NCBI RefSeq assembly: GCF_000526635.1
Contig: NZ_JAGL01000007.1
Coordinates: forward strand, 81,694 to 145,693
DNA from: Aminobacter sp. J41
GTDB taxonomy: Bacteria; Pseudomonadota; Alphaproteobacteria; Rhizobiales; Rhizobiaceae
Reading direction: 5' to 3'
DNA length: 64,000 bases
In this document: one piece after another, positions 38,243 through 47,634 of the stretch
Layout of the letters: every line of letters starts with the position of its first letter
How positions within the stretch are numbered: the stretch's first letter is position 1
Notes under the pieces: generated by a model
What the model saw: the letters and a program-made list of their open reading frames with translations, nothing else
Told to the model about the DNA's origin: nothing
Database searches by the model: none
Program-made: the position numbers and the translations under genes

Positions 38243-39751
38243 ATGCCTGCTGTGCAGGAGACGATCGACACGGTCCGCATGATCGATGTGGACCAGTACA
38301 AGTACGGTTTCGAGACGGAAATCGAGGTCGACAAGGCCCCGAAGGGCCTCAGCGAAGACATCATCCGCTTCATCTCGAACAAGAAGGGCGAGCCCGACTG
38401 GATGCTGGAATGGCGTCTTGAGGCTTATCGCCGCTGGCTGACGATGGAAGAGCCCACCTGGGCTCGCGTCAACTATCCGAAAATCGACTTCCAGGACCTG
38501 CACTACTACGCGGCTCCGAAGAACCAGACGGGCCCCAAGTCGCTGGACGAGGTCGATCCTGAGCTGCTCCGCGTCTACGAGAAGCTGGGCATCCCGCTCA
38601 AGGAGCAGGAGATCCTGGCAGGCGTCCGCAAGGGCGACGACGAAGAGGCGAGCGACAACGTCTATGCGTCCGGCCGCGTGGCCGTCGATGCCGTGTTCGA
38701 CTCCGTTTCCGTTGTCACGACCTTCAAGGAAGAACTCGCCAAGGCTGGCGTCATCTTCTGTTCGATCTCGGAAGCGATCCGGGAGCATCCGGAGCTGGTT
38801 AAGAAGTATCTCGGCTCCGTCGTCCCGGCGACGGACAACTTCTATGCGACGCTTAATTCGGCGGTCTTCACCGACGGCTCGTTCGTCTACGTGCCGAAGG
38901 GCGTTCGCTGCCCGATGGAACTGTCGACCTACTTCCGCATCAACGAGAAGAACACCGGCCAGTTCGAGCGCACGCTGATTATTGCCGACGAAGGCGCGTA
39001 CGTTTCGTACCTCGAGGGCTGCACTGCACCGCAGCGCGACGAGAACCAGCTGCACGCGGCTGTCGTCGAGCTGATCGCTCTCGATGATGCTGAGATCAAG
39101 TACTCGACCGTCCAGAACTGGTACCCCGGCGATGCCGAGGGTAAGGGTGGCATCTACAACTTCGTGACCAAGCGCGGCGACTGCCGCGGCAAGAACTCGA
39201 AGATCTCGTGGACGCAGGTTGAGACCGGTTCTGCGATCACCTGGAAGTACCCTTCCTGCATCCTGCGGGGCGACAACTCCCAGGGCGAGTTTTACTCGAT
39301 CGCGGTGTCCAACGGTCACCAGCAGATCGATTCCGGCACCAAGATGATCCATCTGGGCAAGAACACGCGCAGCCGCATCATCTCGAAGGGTATTTCCGCC
39401 GGCTTCTCGCAGAACACCTATCGCGGCCAGGTGTCGATGCACCGCCGCGCCGAGAACGCGCGCAACTTCACCAACTGTGACTCGCTCCTGATCGGCGACA
39501 AGTGCGGTGCGCACACGGTTCCGTACATCGAGGCAAAGAACTCGACGGCCAAGGTCGAGCATGAGGCCACCACCTCGAAGATTTCCGAGGACCAGCTGTT
39601 CTACGTGATGCAGCGCGGCGTTCCCGAAGAGGAAGCCATCGCGCTGATCGTCAACGGCTTCGTCAAGGAAGTCATTCAGGAACTGCCGATGGAATTCGCC
39701 GTCGAAGCGCAGAAGCTGATCAACATTTCGCTCGAAGGCTCGGTGGGCTGA
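38243..39751 (+). CDS. sufB: Fe-S cluster assembly scaffold protein SufB
   Basis: SufB is the scaffold of the SufBC2D complex that builds Fe-S clusters. The 502-residue length and the blocks [33 protein letters not shown], and [36 protein letters not shown] are diagnostic. The ATG at 38243 follows GGAGAG. sufC follows after 42 bp. Confidence 0.97.
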   Translation: MPAVQETIDTVRMIDVDQYKYGFETEIEVDKAPKGLSEDIIRFISNKKGEPDWMLEWRLEAYRRWLTMEEPTWARVNYPKIDFQDLHYYAAPKNQTGPKSLDEVDPELLRVYEKLGIPLKEQEILAGVRKGDDEEASDNVYASGRVAVDAVFDSVSVVTTFKEELAKAGVIFCSISEAIREHPELVKKYLGSVVPATDNFYATLNSAVFTDGSFVYVPKGVRCPMELSTYFRINEKNTGQFERTLIIADEGAYVSYLEGCTAPQRDENQLHAAVVELIALDDAEIKYSTVQNWYPGDAEGKGGIYNFVTKRGDCRGKNSKISWTQVETGSAITWKYPSCILRGDNSQGEFYSIAVSNGHQQIDSGTKMIHLGKNTRSRIISKGISAGFSQNTYRGQVSMHRRAENARNFTNCDSLLIGDKCGAHTVPYIEAKNSTAKVEHEATTSKISEDQLFYVMQRGVPEEEAIALIVNGFVKEVIQELPMEFAVEAQKLINISLEGSVG

Positions 39752-39793
39752 TCTTTCGCCCCGACTGGCACACGATATTCAGGAAGAACAATT

Positions 39794-40549
39794 ATGCTTG
39801 AGATCAAGAACCTGCACGCCCGTATCGCCGAAGACGGCACCGAGATCATCCGCGGTCTGAACCTGACCGTGAAGCCGGGCGAAGTTGCAGCCATTATGGG
39901 CCCGAATGGTTCGGGCAAGTCCACGCTGTCCTACATTCTTGCCGGCCGCGAGGACTATGAGGTCACCGAGGGCGACATCCTCTACAACGGCGAGTCGATC
40001 CTGGAGATGGATCCGGCCGAGCGTGCGGCGTCGGGCATCTTCCTTGCCTTCCAGTACCCGATGGAGATTCCGGGCGTCGCGACGATGGAGTTCCTCAAGG
40101 TCGCGATGAACTCGCAGCGCAAGGCGCGCGGCGAGGAAGAGCTGAAGATCCCGGAACTGCTCAAGCGCGTGAAGGAAGCAGCCGGCTCGCTCAACATCAA
40201 CATGGACATGCTGAAGCGCCCGCTCAACGTCGGCTTCTCCGGCGGCGAGAAGAAGCGCGCGGAAATCCTGCAGATGAAGCTGCTCGAGCCGAAGCTCTGC
40301 GTCCTCGACGAGACAGACTCGGGCCTCGACATCGATGCGCTCAAGATCGTTTCGGACGGCGTCAATGCGCTACGTTCGCCCGACCGCGCATTCCTGGTCA
40401 TCACGCACTACCAGCGTCTGCTCGACCACATCGTTCCGGATACCGTCCACGTTCTGTATCGCGGCCAGATCATCAAGTCGGGTGACAAGAGCCTGGCGAT
40501 GGAGCTGGAGCGGAACGGCTACGCCGGCATCATCGACGAAGCAGCCTGA
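39794..40549 (+). CDS. sufC: Fe-S cluster assembly ATPase SufC
   Basis: SufC is the ABC-type ATPase that drives structural change in SufBCD. The 251-residue protein has Walker A GPNGSGKST, the SufC-specific signature FSGGEKKR, and Walker B LCVLDETDSGLDIDALK, in which D-E-T-D-S-G-L-D is a hallmark of SufC. A GAAGAA ribosome binding region precedes the start. sufD starts 11 bp after the stop. Confidence 0.97.
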   Translation: MLEIKNLHARIAEDGTEIIRGLNLTVKPGEVAAIMGPNGSGKSTLSYILAGREDYEVTEGDILYNGESILEMDPAERAASGIFLAFQYPMEIPGVATMEFLKVAMNSQRKARGEEELKIPELLKRVKEAAGSLNINMDMLKRPLNVGFSGGEKKRAEILQMKLLEPKLCVLDETDSGLDIDALKIVSDGVNALRSPDRAFLVITHYQRLLDHIVPDTVHVLYRGQIIKSGDKSLAMELERNGYAGIIDEAA

Positions 40550-40560
40550 GGGTAGGCGTC

Positions 40561-41826
40561 ATGAACATTCACGCAAATCCAACGTTGACGGCGGCCGAGA
40601 AGGCCCTCGTCGGCGCCTATGAGGAGCGGTTCTCGACCTTCCCCGGCGATCCCGCGGTGGTGACGAGCCGAGACAATGCCATCGAGCAGCTGAAGGCCGG
40701 CTTGCCGACGCGCCGCGTCGAGTCCTGGCACTATACGGACCTGCGCCGCCTGCTGACGCAGGTGCCGTCCTTCGACGCGGCAGATACCGCCAAGACCGCT
40801 GAAGCATTGCTGTCGGGCTCGTCCGTGTTCGCCGTTCTCAGCGGCGCCGCTGATGATGCGGCCTCTGTCGAGGGCGTTACCGTCGAGCGTCTTGCCGACC
40901 TGCTGCAGGCCGGTGACGAGCGCGCGATCCTGACGCCGGCCGCATCCGATGATGCGATCGGTGCGATCAACGCTGCCTTCGCGACCGACGGCTATGTGCT
41001 GGCGATCGCCGATGGCGCCGAGATCGAGGCTCCGGTTGAGCTACAGAACATTCAGGCTGGCGGGCAGGCGCATGCGCGCTTTGCCGTCCGTGCGGGTGCG
41101 GGTTCGAAGGCGACCATCGTCGAGCGCCAGACCGGCGACGGTTCGGCTCTCGTCAGCTCCGTCTCCAGCCTCGAGCTGGGCGAGGGCGCCGAGATCCTCT
41201 GGGTTATCCTCCAGGATCATGCCGAAACCGCAACGCATCTCGGCCAGTTCAACGCCAAGCTCGCCAAGGACGCCAAGCTCAGCCTTTTCGTGATGAACGC
41301 CGGCGGCAAGCTGGTGCGCCAGGACATCGTCGTTGATGCTGAGGGCGAGAACTCGGATTTCCGTCTGCGCGGCATCAACCTGCTCGGCGGTGAGACCCAC
41401 TGCGACGTGACCATGAAGCTTGGTCACCTTGCGCCGCATACGGTCTCGACCGAACTGGTCCGCAACGTCGTCACCGACCGCGCACACGCCGTGTTCCAGG
41501 GCCAGATCCGCGTCGCGCAGATCGCGCAGAAGACCGACGCGAAGATGGCGTGCAACACGCTGCTCCTGTCGGACGAGGCTGAAGTTTCAACCAAGCCGGA
41601 GCTCGAGATCTTCGCCGACGACGTGGCCTGCGGCCACGGCGCGACCGTCACCGAGATCGACCGTGACCATCTGTTCTATCTTATGGCCCGCGGCGTCGAG
41701 GAAAAGCTGGCTCGCGGCCTGCTCATCAAGGCGTTCCTCGCCGAAGTGGTCGAGGAACTGGAGAACGAAGAGCTGATCGATCGGCTCGAGGAAAAGCTGG
41801 ACGACTGGTTCGCCCGGCACGCATAG
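40561..41826 (+). CDS. sufD: Fe-S cluster assembly protein SufD
   Basis: SufD is the SufB paralogue in the SufBC2D complex and is needed for iron entry. The 421-residue protein has the shared beta-helix core and the C-terminal CGHGATVTEIDRDHLFYLMARGVEEKLARGLLIKAF, typical of SufD. Its N-terminal helical domain is less conserved. sufS starts 21 bp after the stop. Confidence 0.95.
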   Translation: MNIHANPTLTAAEKALVGAYEERFSTFPGDPAVVTSRDNAIEQLKAGLPTRRVESWHYTDLRRLLTQVPSFDAADTAKTAEALLSGSSVFAVLSGAADDAASVEGVTVERLADLLQAGDERAILTPAASDDAIGAINAAFATDGYVLAIADGAEIEAPVELQNIQAGGQAHARFAVRAGAGSKATIVERQTGDGSALVSSVSSLELGEGAEILWVILQDHAETATHLGQFNAKLAKDAKLSLFVMNAGGKLVRQDIVVDAEGENSDFRLRGINLLGGETHCDVTMKLGHLAPHTVSTELVRNVVTDRAHAVFQGQIRVAQIAQKTDAKMACNTLLLSDEAEVSTKPELEIFADDVACGHGATVTEIDRDHLFYLMARGVEEKLARGLLIKAFLAEVVEELENEELIDRLEEKLDDWFARHA

Positions 41827-41847
41827 CAACAGCCGAACGGTGGCGCG

Positions 41848-43089
41848 ATGGATCTGAAGGTCGAAACAATGGCATATGACGTCGAGGCGATCCGCCGCGA
41901 TTTTCCGATCCTGTCGCGTACCGTCTACGGCAAGCCGCTGGTGTATCTCGACAATGGCGCGTCCGCGCAGAAGCCGCAGGCCGTCATCGACGCGATCACA
42001 CATGCCTATTCGAACGAATACGCGAACGTCCATCGCGGCCTTCACTTCCTGTCGAACGCCGCGACGGATGCCTATGAAAAGGCTCGTGAAACAGTACGCC
42101 GCTTCCTGAACGCGGGCAGCGCCGAGGAAGTCGTCTTCACCAAGTCGACTACCGAGTCGATCAACACGGTCGCATATGGCTGGGGCATGCCGAACATCGG
42201 CGAGGGCGACGAGATCGTCCTGTCGATCATGGAGCATCACTCCAACATCGTGCCGTGGCATTTCATCCGCGAGCGCCAGGGCGCAAAGCTGGTCTGGGCG
42301 CCGGTGGACGATGAGGGCGTCTTCCACATCGAGGAGTTCGAGAAGTGCCTGACCGAGCGCACCAAGCTCGTCGCGATCACGCAGATGTCGAATGCGCTGG
42401 GCACGGTGACGCCGATCAAGGAGATCGTGCGCATCGCCCACGAACGAGGCATCCCTGTTTTGGTCGACGGCAGCCAGGCCGCCGTACACCTGCCGGTTGA
42501 TGTGCAGGAACTCGGCTGCGACTGGTACGTCTTCACCGGCCACAAGGTCTACGGTCCTTCGGGCATCGGTGTTCTCTACGGCCGTAAGGAGCGTCTCGAA
42601 GAGATGCGCCCGTTCATGGGCGGCGGCGAGATGATCGAGAACGTCACCGAGGACGTCGTCACCTACAATCATCCGCCGCACCGCTTCGAGGCGGGCACGC
42701 CGCCGATCGTGCAGGCGATCGGCTTGGGTGCCGCGCTGGACTACATGGACAGCGTCGGCCGCGACCGCATCGCCGCTCACGAAGCTGAGCTGACTGCCTA
42801 CGCCCACGAACGCCTCACGCAGATCAATTCCCTGCGCATCTTCGGCAACGCGCCGGGGAAGGGGGCCATCGTCTCCTTCGAGCTTGAGGGCATCCACGCC
42901 CACGACGTTTCGATGGTAATCGACCGCTCGGGCGTCGCCGTCCGCGCCGGCACCCACTGCGCCCAGCCGCTGCTGAAGCGTTTTGGCGTTACCTCGACAT
43001 GCCGCGCCTCGTTCGGCATGTACAACACGAAGGCAGAGATCGACGCTCTGGCCGAAGCGCTGGAAAAGGCGCGCACGTTCTTCGGATGA
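41848..43089 (+). CDS. sufS: Cysteine desulfurase SufS
   Basis: SufS is the group II desulfurase of the SUF pathway. The 413-residue protein has the PLP lysine in FTGHKVYGPSGIG and the catalytic cysteine in RAGTHCAQPLLKRF. An alternative start is the ATG at 41869 (MAYDVEAIRR), seven codons later; the chosen start is the longer one. Its stop overlaps the next gene (ATGA), so the SufT-like protein is translationally coupled. Confidence 0.95.
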   Translation: MDLKVETMAYDVEAIRRDFPILSRTVYGKPLVYLDNGASAQKPQAVIDAITHAYSNEYANVHRGLHFLSNAATDAYEKARETVRRFLNAGSAEEVVFTKSTTESINTVAYGWGMPNIGEGDEIVLSIMEHHSNIVPWHFIRERQGAKLVWAPVDDEGVFHIEEFEKCLTERTKLVAITQMSNALGTVTPIKEIVRIAHERGIPVLVDGSQAAVHLPVDVQELGCDWYVFTGHKVYGPSGIGVLYGRKERLEEMRPFMGGGEMIENVTEDVVTYNHPPHRFEAGTPPIVQAIGLGAALDYMDSVGRDRIAAHEAELTAYAHERLTQINSLRIFGNAPGKGAIVSFELEGIHAHDVSMVIDRSGVAVRAGTHCAQPLLKRFGVTSTCRASFGMYNTKAEIDALAEALEKARTFFG

Positions 43090-43475
43090 CAGACATGACC
43101 GAGACCGAAAGCAACATCCAGGCAGAGGCTGCGGCCGAAGAGAAGAAGTCAGCCATTCCGGCCCACGAGCTCGCACGCCTGACCGACGACATCATCTCCG
43201 CGCTCAAGACTGTCTATGACCCGGAGATCCCGGCAGACATCTACGAGCTCGGCCTCGTCTACCGCATCGACATTGAGGACGACCGCACGGTTAAGATCGA
43301 TATGACGCTGACCGCACCGGGCTGCCCGGTCGCCGGCGAGATGCCGGGCTGGGTTGAGAACGCCGTTGGCGCGGTCGAGGGCGTTTCCGGCGTCGACGTC
43401 AAGATGGTGTTCGACCCGCCGTGGACGCCCGATCGCATGTCCGAGGAAGCGCAGGTCGCTGTCGGCTGGTACTGA
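43086..43475 (+). CDS. sufT: SUF-system MIP18/DUF59 protein (SufT-like)
   Basis: The 129-residue protein has a charged N-terminal extension and a MIP18 domain (about residues 30-129) with YDPEIPADIYELGLVYRI and the conserved cysteine in LTAPGCPVAGEMP. In bacteria this family aids Fe-S cluster maturation, especially under high demand for clusters. Start and stop of sufS overlap by 4 bp. SufE is absent from the operon. Confidence 0.9.
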   Translation: MTDMTETESNIQAEAAAEEKKSAIPAHELARLTDDIISALKTVYDPEIPADIYELGLVYRIDIEDDRTVKIDMTLTAPGCPVAGEMPGWVENAVGAVEGVSGVDVKMVFDPPWTPDRMSEEAQVAVGWY

Positions 43476-43564
43476 GCCGCTTGCAGCTGGCCGCAAACTT
43501 CCCCATGTTGGTTGCGAAGAACAGCATTCGTCCGGCCTTGAACCGGTACTGAGTGGAGAAGACA

Positions 43565-43951
43565 ATGCGTAGCTTTCAGATCATGACGATGACCGACGCC
43601 GCCGCTGCGCGCGTCCGGGAAATCGTCGAGTCGCGCGAAAATGCGCGCGGCATCCGTGTCGGCATCAAAAAGGGCGGCTGTGCCGGCATGGAATACACGA
43701 TTGATCTGGTCGAGAACCCCAACCCGAAGGACGACCACATCGAGCATGCCGGCGCTCATGTCTGGGTCGCGCCGGAAGCCGCTCTTTATCTGCTCGGCAC
43801 CGAGATGGATTTCGAGCGCACCACGCTGCGCACCGGCTTCACCTTCCACAACCCGAACCAGTCCTCCGCCTGCGGCTGCGGCGAGTCGGTTGAACTGAAG
43901 CCCGCCGACCTCAAGAAGCTGGCCGAGGCCCGCGCGGCCGGCGCCGCCTGA
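43565..43951 (+). CDS. sufA: A-type Fe-S carrier protein SufA/IscA-like
   Basis: This is an A-type carrier that accepts clusters from SufBCD and hands them to apoproteins. The 128-residue protein has the three characteristic cysteines: GGCAGMEY (first) and SACGCGESV (the second pair). GGAGAAG is just upstream of the ATG at 43565. It lies 89 bp after the SufT-like gene and closes the SUF set. Confidence 0.94.
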   Translation: MRSFQIMTMTDAAAARVREIVESRENARGIRVGIKKGGCAGMEYTIDLVENPNPKDDHIEHAGAHVWVAPEAALYLLGTEMDFERTTLRTGFTFHNPNQSSACGCGESVELKPADLKKLAEARAAGAA

Positions 43952-43956
43952 ACCTC

Positions 43957-44310
43957 GTGGACAGCGAGGCGATCCGCGATCTCTTTGCCCCGCTGGGACA
44001 CGTAACGATCCGCCGGATGTTCGGCGGCAAAGGCATTTATTTCAATGGTCTGATCATCGCGCTTGAAGTCGATGGCGAGCTGTTGCTGAAGGCAGACGAG
44101 CTCACCGCGCCGGAGTTCGCCGCCGCGGGATCCACCCAATGGGTCTACGAAGGCGCCATGCGCAAGGGCAAGGTGGCGATGCCCTACTGGAGCATCCCCG
44201 ACAGCGCCGCTGACGATCCCGATGAGCTGCTGCCATGGGCACGCAAGGCCTACGAGGCCTCGGTCAGGGCCCAGAGCACGAAGAAACCCAAAAAGAAAAA
44301 GCCGACCTGA
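43957..44310 (+). CDS. TfoX N-terminal-domain protein
   Basis: The 117-residue product starts at a GTG 5 bp after the sufA stop and carries a single TfoX_N domain (GHVTIRRMFGGKGIYFNGLIIALEVDGELLLKAD), then a Lys-rich tail. In gamma-proteobacteria TfoX works in competence, but single-domain proteins in rhizobia are of unknown function. It is the last gene of the suf transcript and its stop codon lies inside the terminator hairpin. Confidence 0.85.
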   Translation: MDSEAIRDLFAPLGHVTIRRMFGGKGIYFNGLIIALEVDGELLLKADELTAPEFAAAGSTQWVYEGAMRKGKVAMPYWSIPDSAADDPDELLPWARKAYEASVRAQSTKKPKKKKPT

Positions 44311-44325
44311 TCAGGCCGGCTTTTT
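44296..44325. terminator. Bidirectional terminator overlapping the TfoX-N stop codon
   Basis: The hairpin GCCGACCTGATCAGGCCGGC (44301-44320) is flanked by AAAAA (44296-44300) and TTTTT (44321-44325). It lies between the convergent TfoX-N and DEAD-box helicase genes, and the TGA of the former (44308-44310) is in its loop. Confidence 0.9.
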
Positions 44326-44346
44326 CGTACTCAATTCTTTGGATGA

Positions 44347-45984
44347 TCAGGCTGGCGTCTGCAGGCCGATCAGCATGAACGCTGGGATGTCATCGCCGAA
44401 GCCGACCGGGGCAGGGCCCAAATCGTCGTGGTAGCGGCGATTGCGCTCGCGACGGTCGCCATTGTGATCGGGACGCGCCTTGCGCTCGGCATTGTCCTGG
44501 CGGATAGCCTCGCGGCGCTCCTGCGGCGATACCGGCTTCACGTCGGGCTGCTCGTCGAAGGCGGCGACGATCGGCGAGACGGCCTCTTCGGACTTCTCAG
44601 CCTTGTCCTGCTTCTTCGAGCTCGCGCGTTTTTCCTTGCCGGTCGCACGGCCGCGCTCGCGCTTGTCACCACGGCCACGGCGCGGACGGTCCTCTGCCTC
44701 CGGCTCGTCGCCGAGCGTGGACAGGTCACCGTCGAGCCATTCGATCTTGTTGCCGATCATCTTCTCGATCGCGTCGAGCGCCTTGGTGTCGGACTTGGTG
44801 ACGATGGTGAACGCCTTGCCTGAACGACCCGCGCGGCCGGTGCGACCGATGCGGTGGACGTAATCCTCGGCGTGGACCGGAACGTCGAAGTTGAAGACGT
44901 GGCTGACATCCGGGATGTCGAGGCCGCGTGCGGCGACGTCGGAGGCGACGAGCAGCTTCAGCTTGCCGTCACGGAACGCCGACAGCATTGCCATGCGGGC
45001 GCGCTGGTCCATGTCGCCATGCAGCGCGCCAGCATCGAACTCGTGCTTGACCAGCGAGCGGAACAGCTCGGAGACGTCCGCCTTGCGGTTGCAGAAGATG
45101 ATTGCGTTCTTGAGCTCGGCATCTTCCTTGCGAATGAGGTCGCGCAGCACCGCGCGCTTGTCCCACGGCTTCGACTTCGACTTTACGAGCTTCTGGTCGA
45201 TGTTGACGCCAGTGGAGGAAGCCTTTGCCACCTCGACGCGCACCGGAGCCTGCAGGAACTGCTCGGTCAACTTGGTGATCTCTGGCGGCATGGTTGCCGA
45301 GAAGAACAGCGTCTGGCGGGTGAATGGGATCAGCTTGCAGATGCGCTCGATGTCCGGGATGAAGCCCATGTCGAGCATGCGGTCGGCTTCGTCGATCACG
45401 AAGATTTCGACGCCGGTGAGCAGCAGCTTGCCGCGCTCGAAATGGTCAAGCAGTCGGCCCGGCGTCGCGATCAGCACGTCAGCGCCGCGCTCCAGCTTCT
45501 TCTCCTGCTCGTCGAACGAGACGCCGCCGATCAGGAGGGCGACTGTCAGGCGATGGTTCTTGCCGTACTTGACGAAGTTTTCCTCGACCTGCGCCGCGAG
45601 TTCGCGCGTCGGCTCGAGGATCAGCGTGCGCGGCATGCGGGCGCGGGCGCGGCCCTTTTCCAGCCGCGTGATCATCGGCAGCACGAAAGCGGCGGTCTTG
45701 CCGGTACCCGTCTGTGCGATGCCGAGGATGTCTTTGCCCATCAGGGCGTGCGGGATGGCGCCAGCCTGGATCGGGGTTGGTGCGACATAACCTGCATCGG
45801 TCACTGCGGAGAGCACCTTTTGGGACAACCCCAAATCCGCGAATGTAACGGAAGGTGCCTCTGATGCTACCTCGGCTTCAGGCAGGATTTCAGTCTGATT
45901 GTCTGCTGACACTGTGGTGGTTGTCTTTGCTGGTTTGCCCGACGGCAACACGCCGCCTACACCCCGTAGCGGCACTTTCCGCAC
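44347..45984 (-). CDS. DEAD-box RNA helicase
   Basis: The protein (up to 545 residues) unwinds RNA in ribosome assembly or mRNA decay. All helicase motifs are present: Q motif FADLGLSQ...PTPIQ, I AQTGTGKT, Ia PTRELA, II DEAD, III SAT, and VI HRIGRTGRAG. The C-terminal ~150 residues are charged and Arg/Lys/Glu-rich, as in RhlE-type proteins that bind RNase E. The start is uncertain: GTG at 45984 is the longest frame, but an upstream promoter-like sequence would leave an 8-nt leader, and GTG at 45912 (VSADNQTE) is an alternative. Confidence 0.9.
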   Translation of the reverse strand: MRKVPLRGVGGVLPSGKPAKTTTTVSADNQTEILPEAEVASEAPSVTFADLGLSQKVLSAVTDAGYVAPTPIQAGAIPHALMGKDILGIAQTGTGKTAAFVLPMITRLEKGRARARMPRTLILEPTRELAAQVEENFVKYGKNHRLTVALLIGGVSFDEQEKKLERGADVLIATPGRLLDHFERGKLLLTGVEIFVIDEADRMLDMGFIPDIERICKLIPFTRQTLFFSATMPPEITKLTEQFLQAPVRVEVAKASSTGVNIDQKLVKSKSKPWDKRAVLRDLIRKEDAELKNAIIFCNRKADVSELFRSLVKHEFDAGALHGDMDQRARMAMLSAFRDGKLKLLVASDVAARGLDIPDVSHVFNFDVPVHAEDYVHRIGRTGRAGRSGKAFTIVTKSDTKALDAIEKMIGNKIEWLDGDLSTLGDEPEAEDRPRRGRGDKRERGRATGKEKRASSKKQDKAEKSEEAVSPIVAAFDEQPDVKPVSPQERREAIRQDNAERKARPDHNGDRRERNRRYHDDLGPAPVGFGDDIPAFMLIGLQTPA

Positions 45985-45998
45985 GGACGTCGCTGTTG

Positions 45999-46027
45999 GC
46001 GATAAGGAATGATATCAGTGATGTCAA
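45999..46027 (-). promoter_or_regulatory. Promoter-like sequence before the DEAD-box helicase gene
   Basis: On the minus strand, a perfect -35 hexamer TTGACA (46022-46027) is followed after exactly 17 bp by TATCGC (45999-46004), a weak -10. Transcription would begin near 45992. The match is suggestive but unproven. Confidence 0.4.
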
Positions 46028-46095
46028 CGGCAAGGGCCGGAAAACCACCGATTCACGCTCGTTTGATCTATATATGCTTAAGCAGAGACCGGTTT

Positions 46096-46869
46096 TCAAT
46101 ACCGGAACTGCTCCGCGAGGATGCGTTCATCCCACGAATGGCTCTGGTCGAACAGCAGTGTGACAGTCGATCGCCGCGATTCCCTGACCGTCACCGACGT
46201 TACCGAGCGCACTTCGGCGTGGTCTGCTACCGCATTCACCGGGCGCTTGTCCGCCTCCAGAATGTCGAAGCGCACGATCGAGCGGTTCGGGATCAGCGCG
46301 CCGCGCCAGCGGCGAGGCCGGAACGGACTGACCGGCGTCAGCGCCAGCAGCGGCGCGTCGAGCGGCAGGATCGGGCCGTGGGCGGAAAGGTTATAGGCCG
46401 TGGAGCCCGCGGGGGTCGCCACCATCACGCCGTCGCAGATCAGCTCGTCCAGCCGAACCTGGCCGTCGATCGTAATACGGATCTTTGCCGCTTGCGCCGA
46501 CTGCCGGAACAGCGACACCTCATTGATCGCGCGCCCGGTCAGTACATTCCCCTCGGCCGTCTCCGCGGTCATCACCAGCGGCCGGATGGTCTCGGAAAGC
46601 GCTGCCTTGATGCGCTCCGGCAGGTCTTCCTCGCGATATTCGTTCATCAGGAAGCCGATGGTGCCGCGGTTCATGCCGTAGATCGAACGGCCGGAATCCA
46701 TGTTCTCCTGGATTGCCTGCAGCATGAAGCCGTCGCCGCCGAGGGCGACCACCACGTCCGCCTGGTCGATCGGCGTCTGGCCGTAGAGCGCGGCAAGCCG
46801 CGCGGCTGCCTCGCGCGCATCGCGATTTTCGGCGCAGATGAAGGTGAGGGCAGGGCGTTCAGCTGTCAT
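46096..46869 (-). CDS. nadK: NAD kinase
   Basis: NadK phosphorylates NAD to NADP, the only route to NADP. The 257-residue protein shows the GGDG motif in VVVALGGDGFMLQ, the second motif MNRGTIGFLMNEY, and CDGVMVATPAGSTAYNLSAHGPI. It is transcribed on the minus strand and ends about 70 bp from the helicase promoter region. Size and motifs are standard. Confidence 0.95.
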   Translation of the reverse strand: MTAERPALTFICAENRDAREAAARLAALYGQTPIDQADVVVALGGDGFMLQAIQENMDSGRSIYGMNRGTIGFLMNEYREEDLPERIKAALSETIRPLVMTAETAEGNVLTGRAINEVSLFRQSAQAAKIRITIDGQVRLDELICDGVMVATPAGSTAYNLSAHGPILPLDAPLLALTPVSPFRPRRWRGALIPNRSIVRFDILEADKRPVNAVADHAEVRSVTSVTVRESRRSTVTLLFDQSHSWDERILAEQFRY

Positions 46870-47008
46870 TCGTCTTCCGTCGAGCGAGCGCGGCCTGCGC
46901 GCCGCGCTATCAAGCAGTTAGCACGGGCGGGGCGATGAGCATAGCGGCCCGCAAAGCCATGCACATTCCGCTTTACACCTGTGACGAATATGGTAACCGA
47001 TGCGCCGT

Positions 47009-47084
<76 letters not shown>

Positions 47085-47188
47085 GAAATCAATAACTTAG
47101 CTGCGCTTTGAACCCGGACGTTTTACAGGTTCGGCGGCATTTTACCTTCTTGTCGCACGCGGTGCTTAGGCCGTAGTAGGCGGGTCGA

Positions 47189-47207
47189 TTGCAAAAATGG
47201 TTTGCAA
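47189..47207. terminator. Short inverted repeat at the tRNA / small-gene boundary
   Basis: TTGCAAA (47189-47195) pairs with TTTGCAA (47201-47207) around AATGG. It lies just past the stop of the minus-strand small membrane protein gene and downstream of the tRNA, so it could end either transcript. No convincing T-run follows. Confidence 0.4.
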
Positions 47208-47208
47208 C

Positions 47209-47418
47209 CTACTCCCGCGGCAGCAGCGCCAACCCCGTACAGATGGCGCCGAGGGCGAAGCTGGCGGCGAATGCCCACAGAATCATCGCCGCGCCAAGCG
47301 GCTGCTCGGTCAGTAGCTCATCCATGTTGCGGGTGAAGATGTAGCCCATCCCGACCGTCAGGCCGGCGATGAAGCCGGTTGCGAAGTTGATTGCAAGGAA
47401 GCGGACCAGGGGCGGCAT
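47209..47418 (-). CDS. Small two-helix membrane protein, hypothetical
   Basis: The 69-residue product (MPPLVRFLAINFATG start at 47418) has two predicted membrane helices: FLAINFATGFIAGLTVGMGYIF and ILWAFAASFALGAICTGLALL. No domain is recognised. An in-frame GTG at 47484 would add 22 charged residues, but these have no membrane logic. It occurs beside a second tiny membrane gene on the other strand. The function is unknown. Confidence 0.6.
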   Translation of the reverse strand: MPPLVRFLAINFATGFIAGLTVGMGYIFTRNMDELLTEQPLGAAMILWAFAASFALGAICTGLALLPRE

Positions 47419-47541
47419 GCGGCGTAACAAGGCATGCCGCTGAATGTTCCCCCGCGACACATCGGTGCTGCGACCAAGAGCCACAATTCCCGTTGCGGCG
47501 ATGCGAAATTCGTAGCAAATTGTCGCACGGGAGGAATGCAG

Positions 47542-47634
47542 ATGAAGATTACGGACTACGTTGGCGAGATGATTGTCATTGCCATCCTTGGCTTACTGGC
47601 AACCGCGGCGACCTACGCGATCTTCATGGTCTGA
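47542..47634 (+). CDS. 30-residue single-pass membrane microprotein
   Basis: The ATG at 47542 follows a strong ribosome binding site, GGGAGG (47528-47533), with good spacing. The product has an acidic start (MKITDYVGEM) followed by one hydrophobic helix (IVIAILGLLATAATYAIF). It ends at TGA 47632-47634. The strong SD, hydrophobic design and short length suggest a real small membrane peptide, possibly a regulator of a transporter or enzyme complex, but no homologue is recognised. A 20-bp tandem duplication covers its stop codon. Confidence 0.55.
   Translation: MKITDYVGEMIVIAILGLLATAATYAIFMV

Noticed and set aside
41587..43176. 529-residue minus-strand frame across sufD/sufS/sufT
   Set aside because: It covers three well-supported genes on the other strand and has antisense composition.
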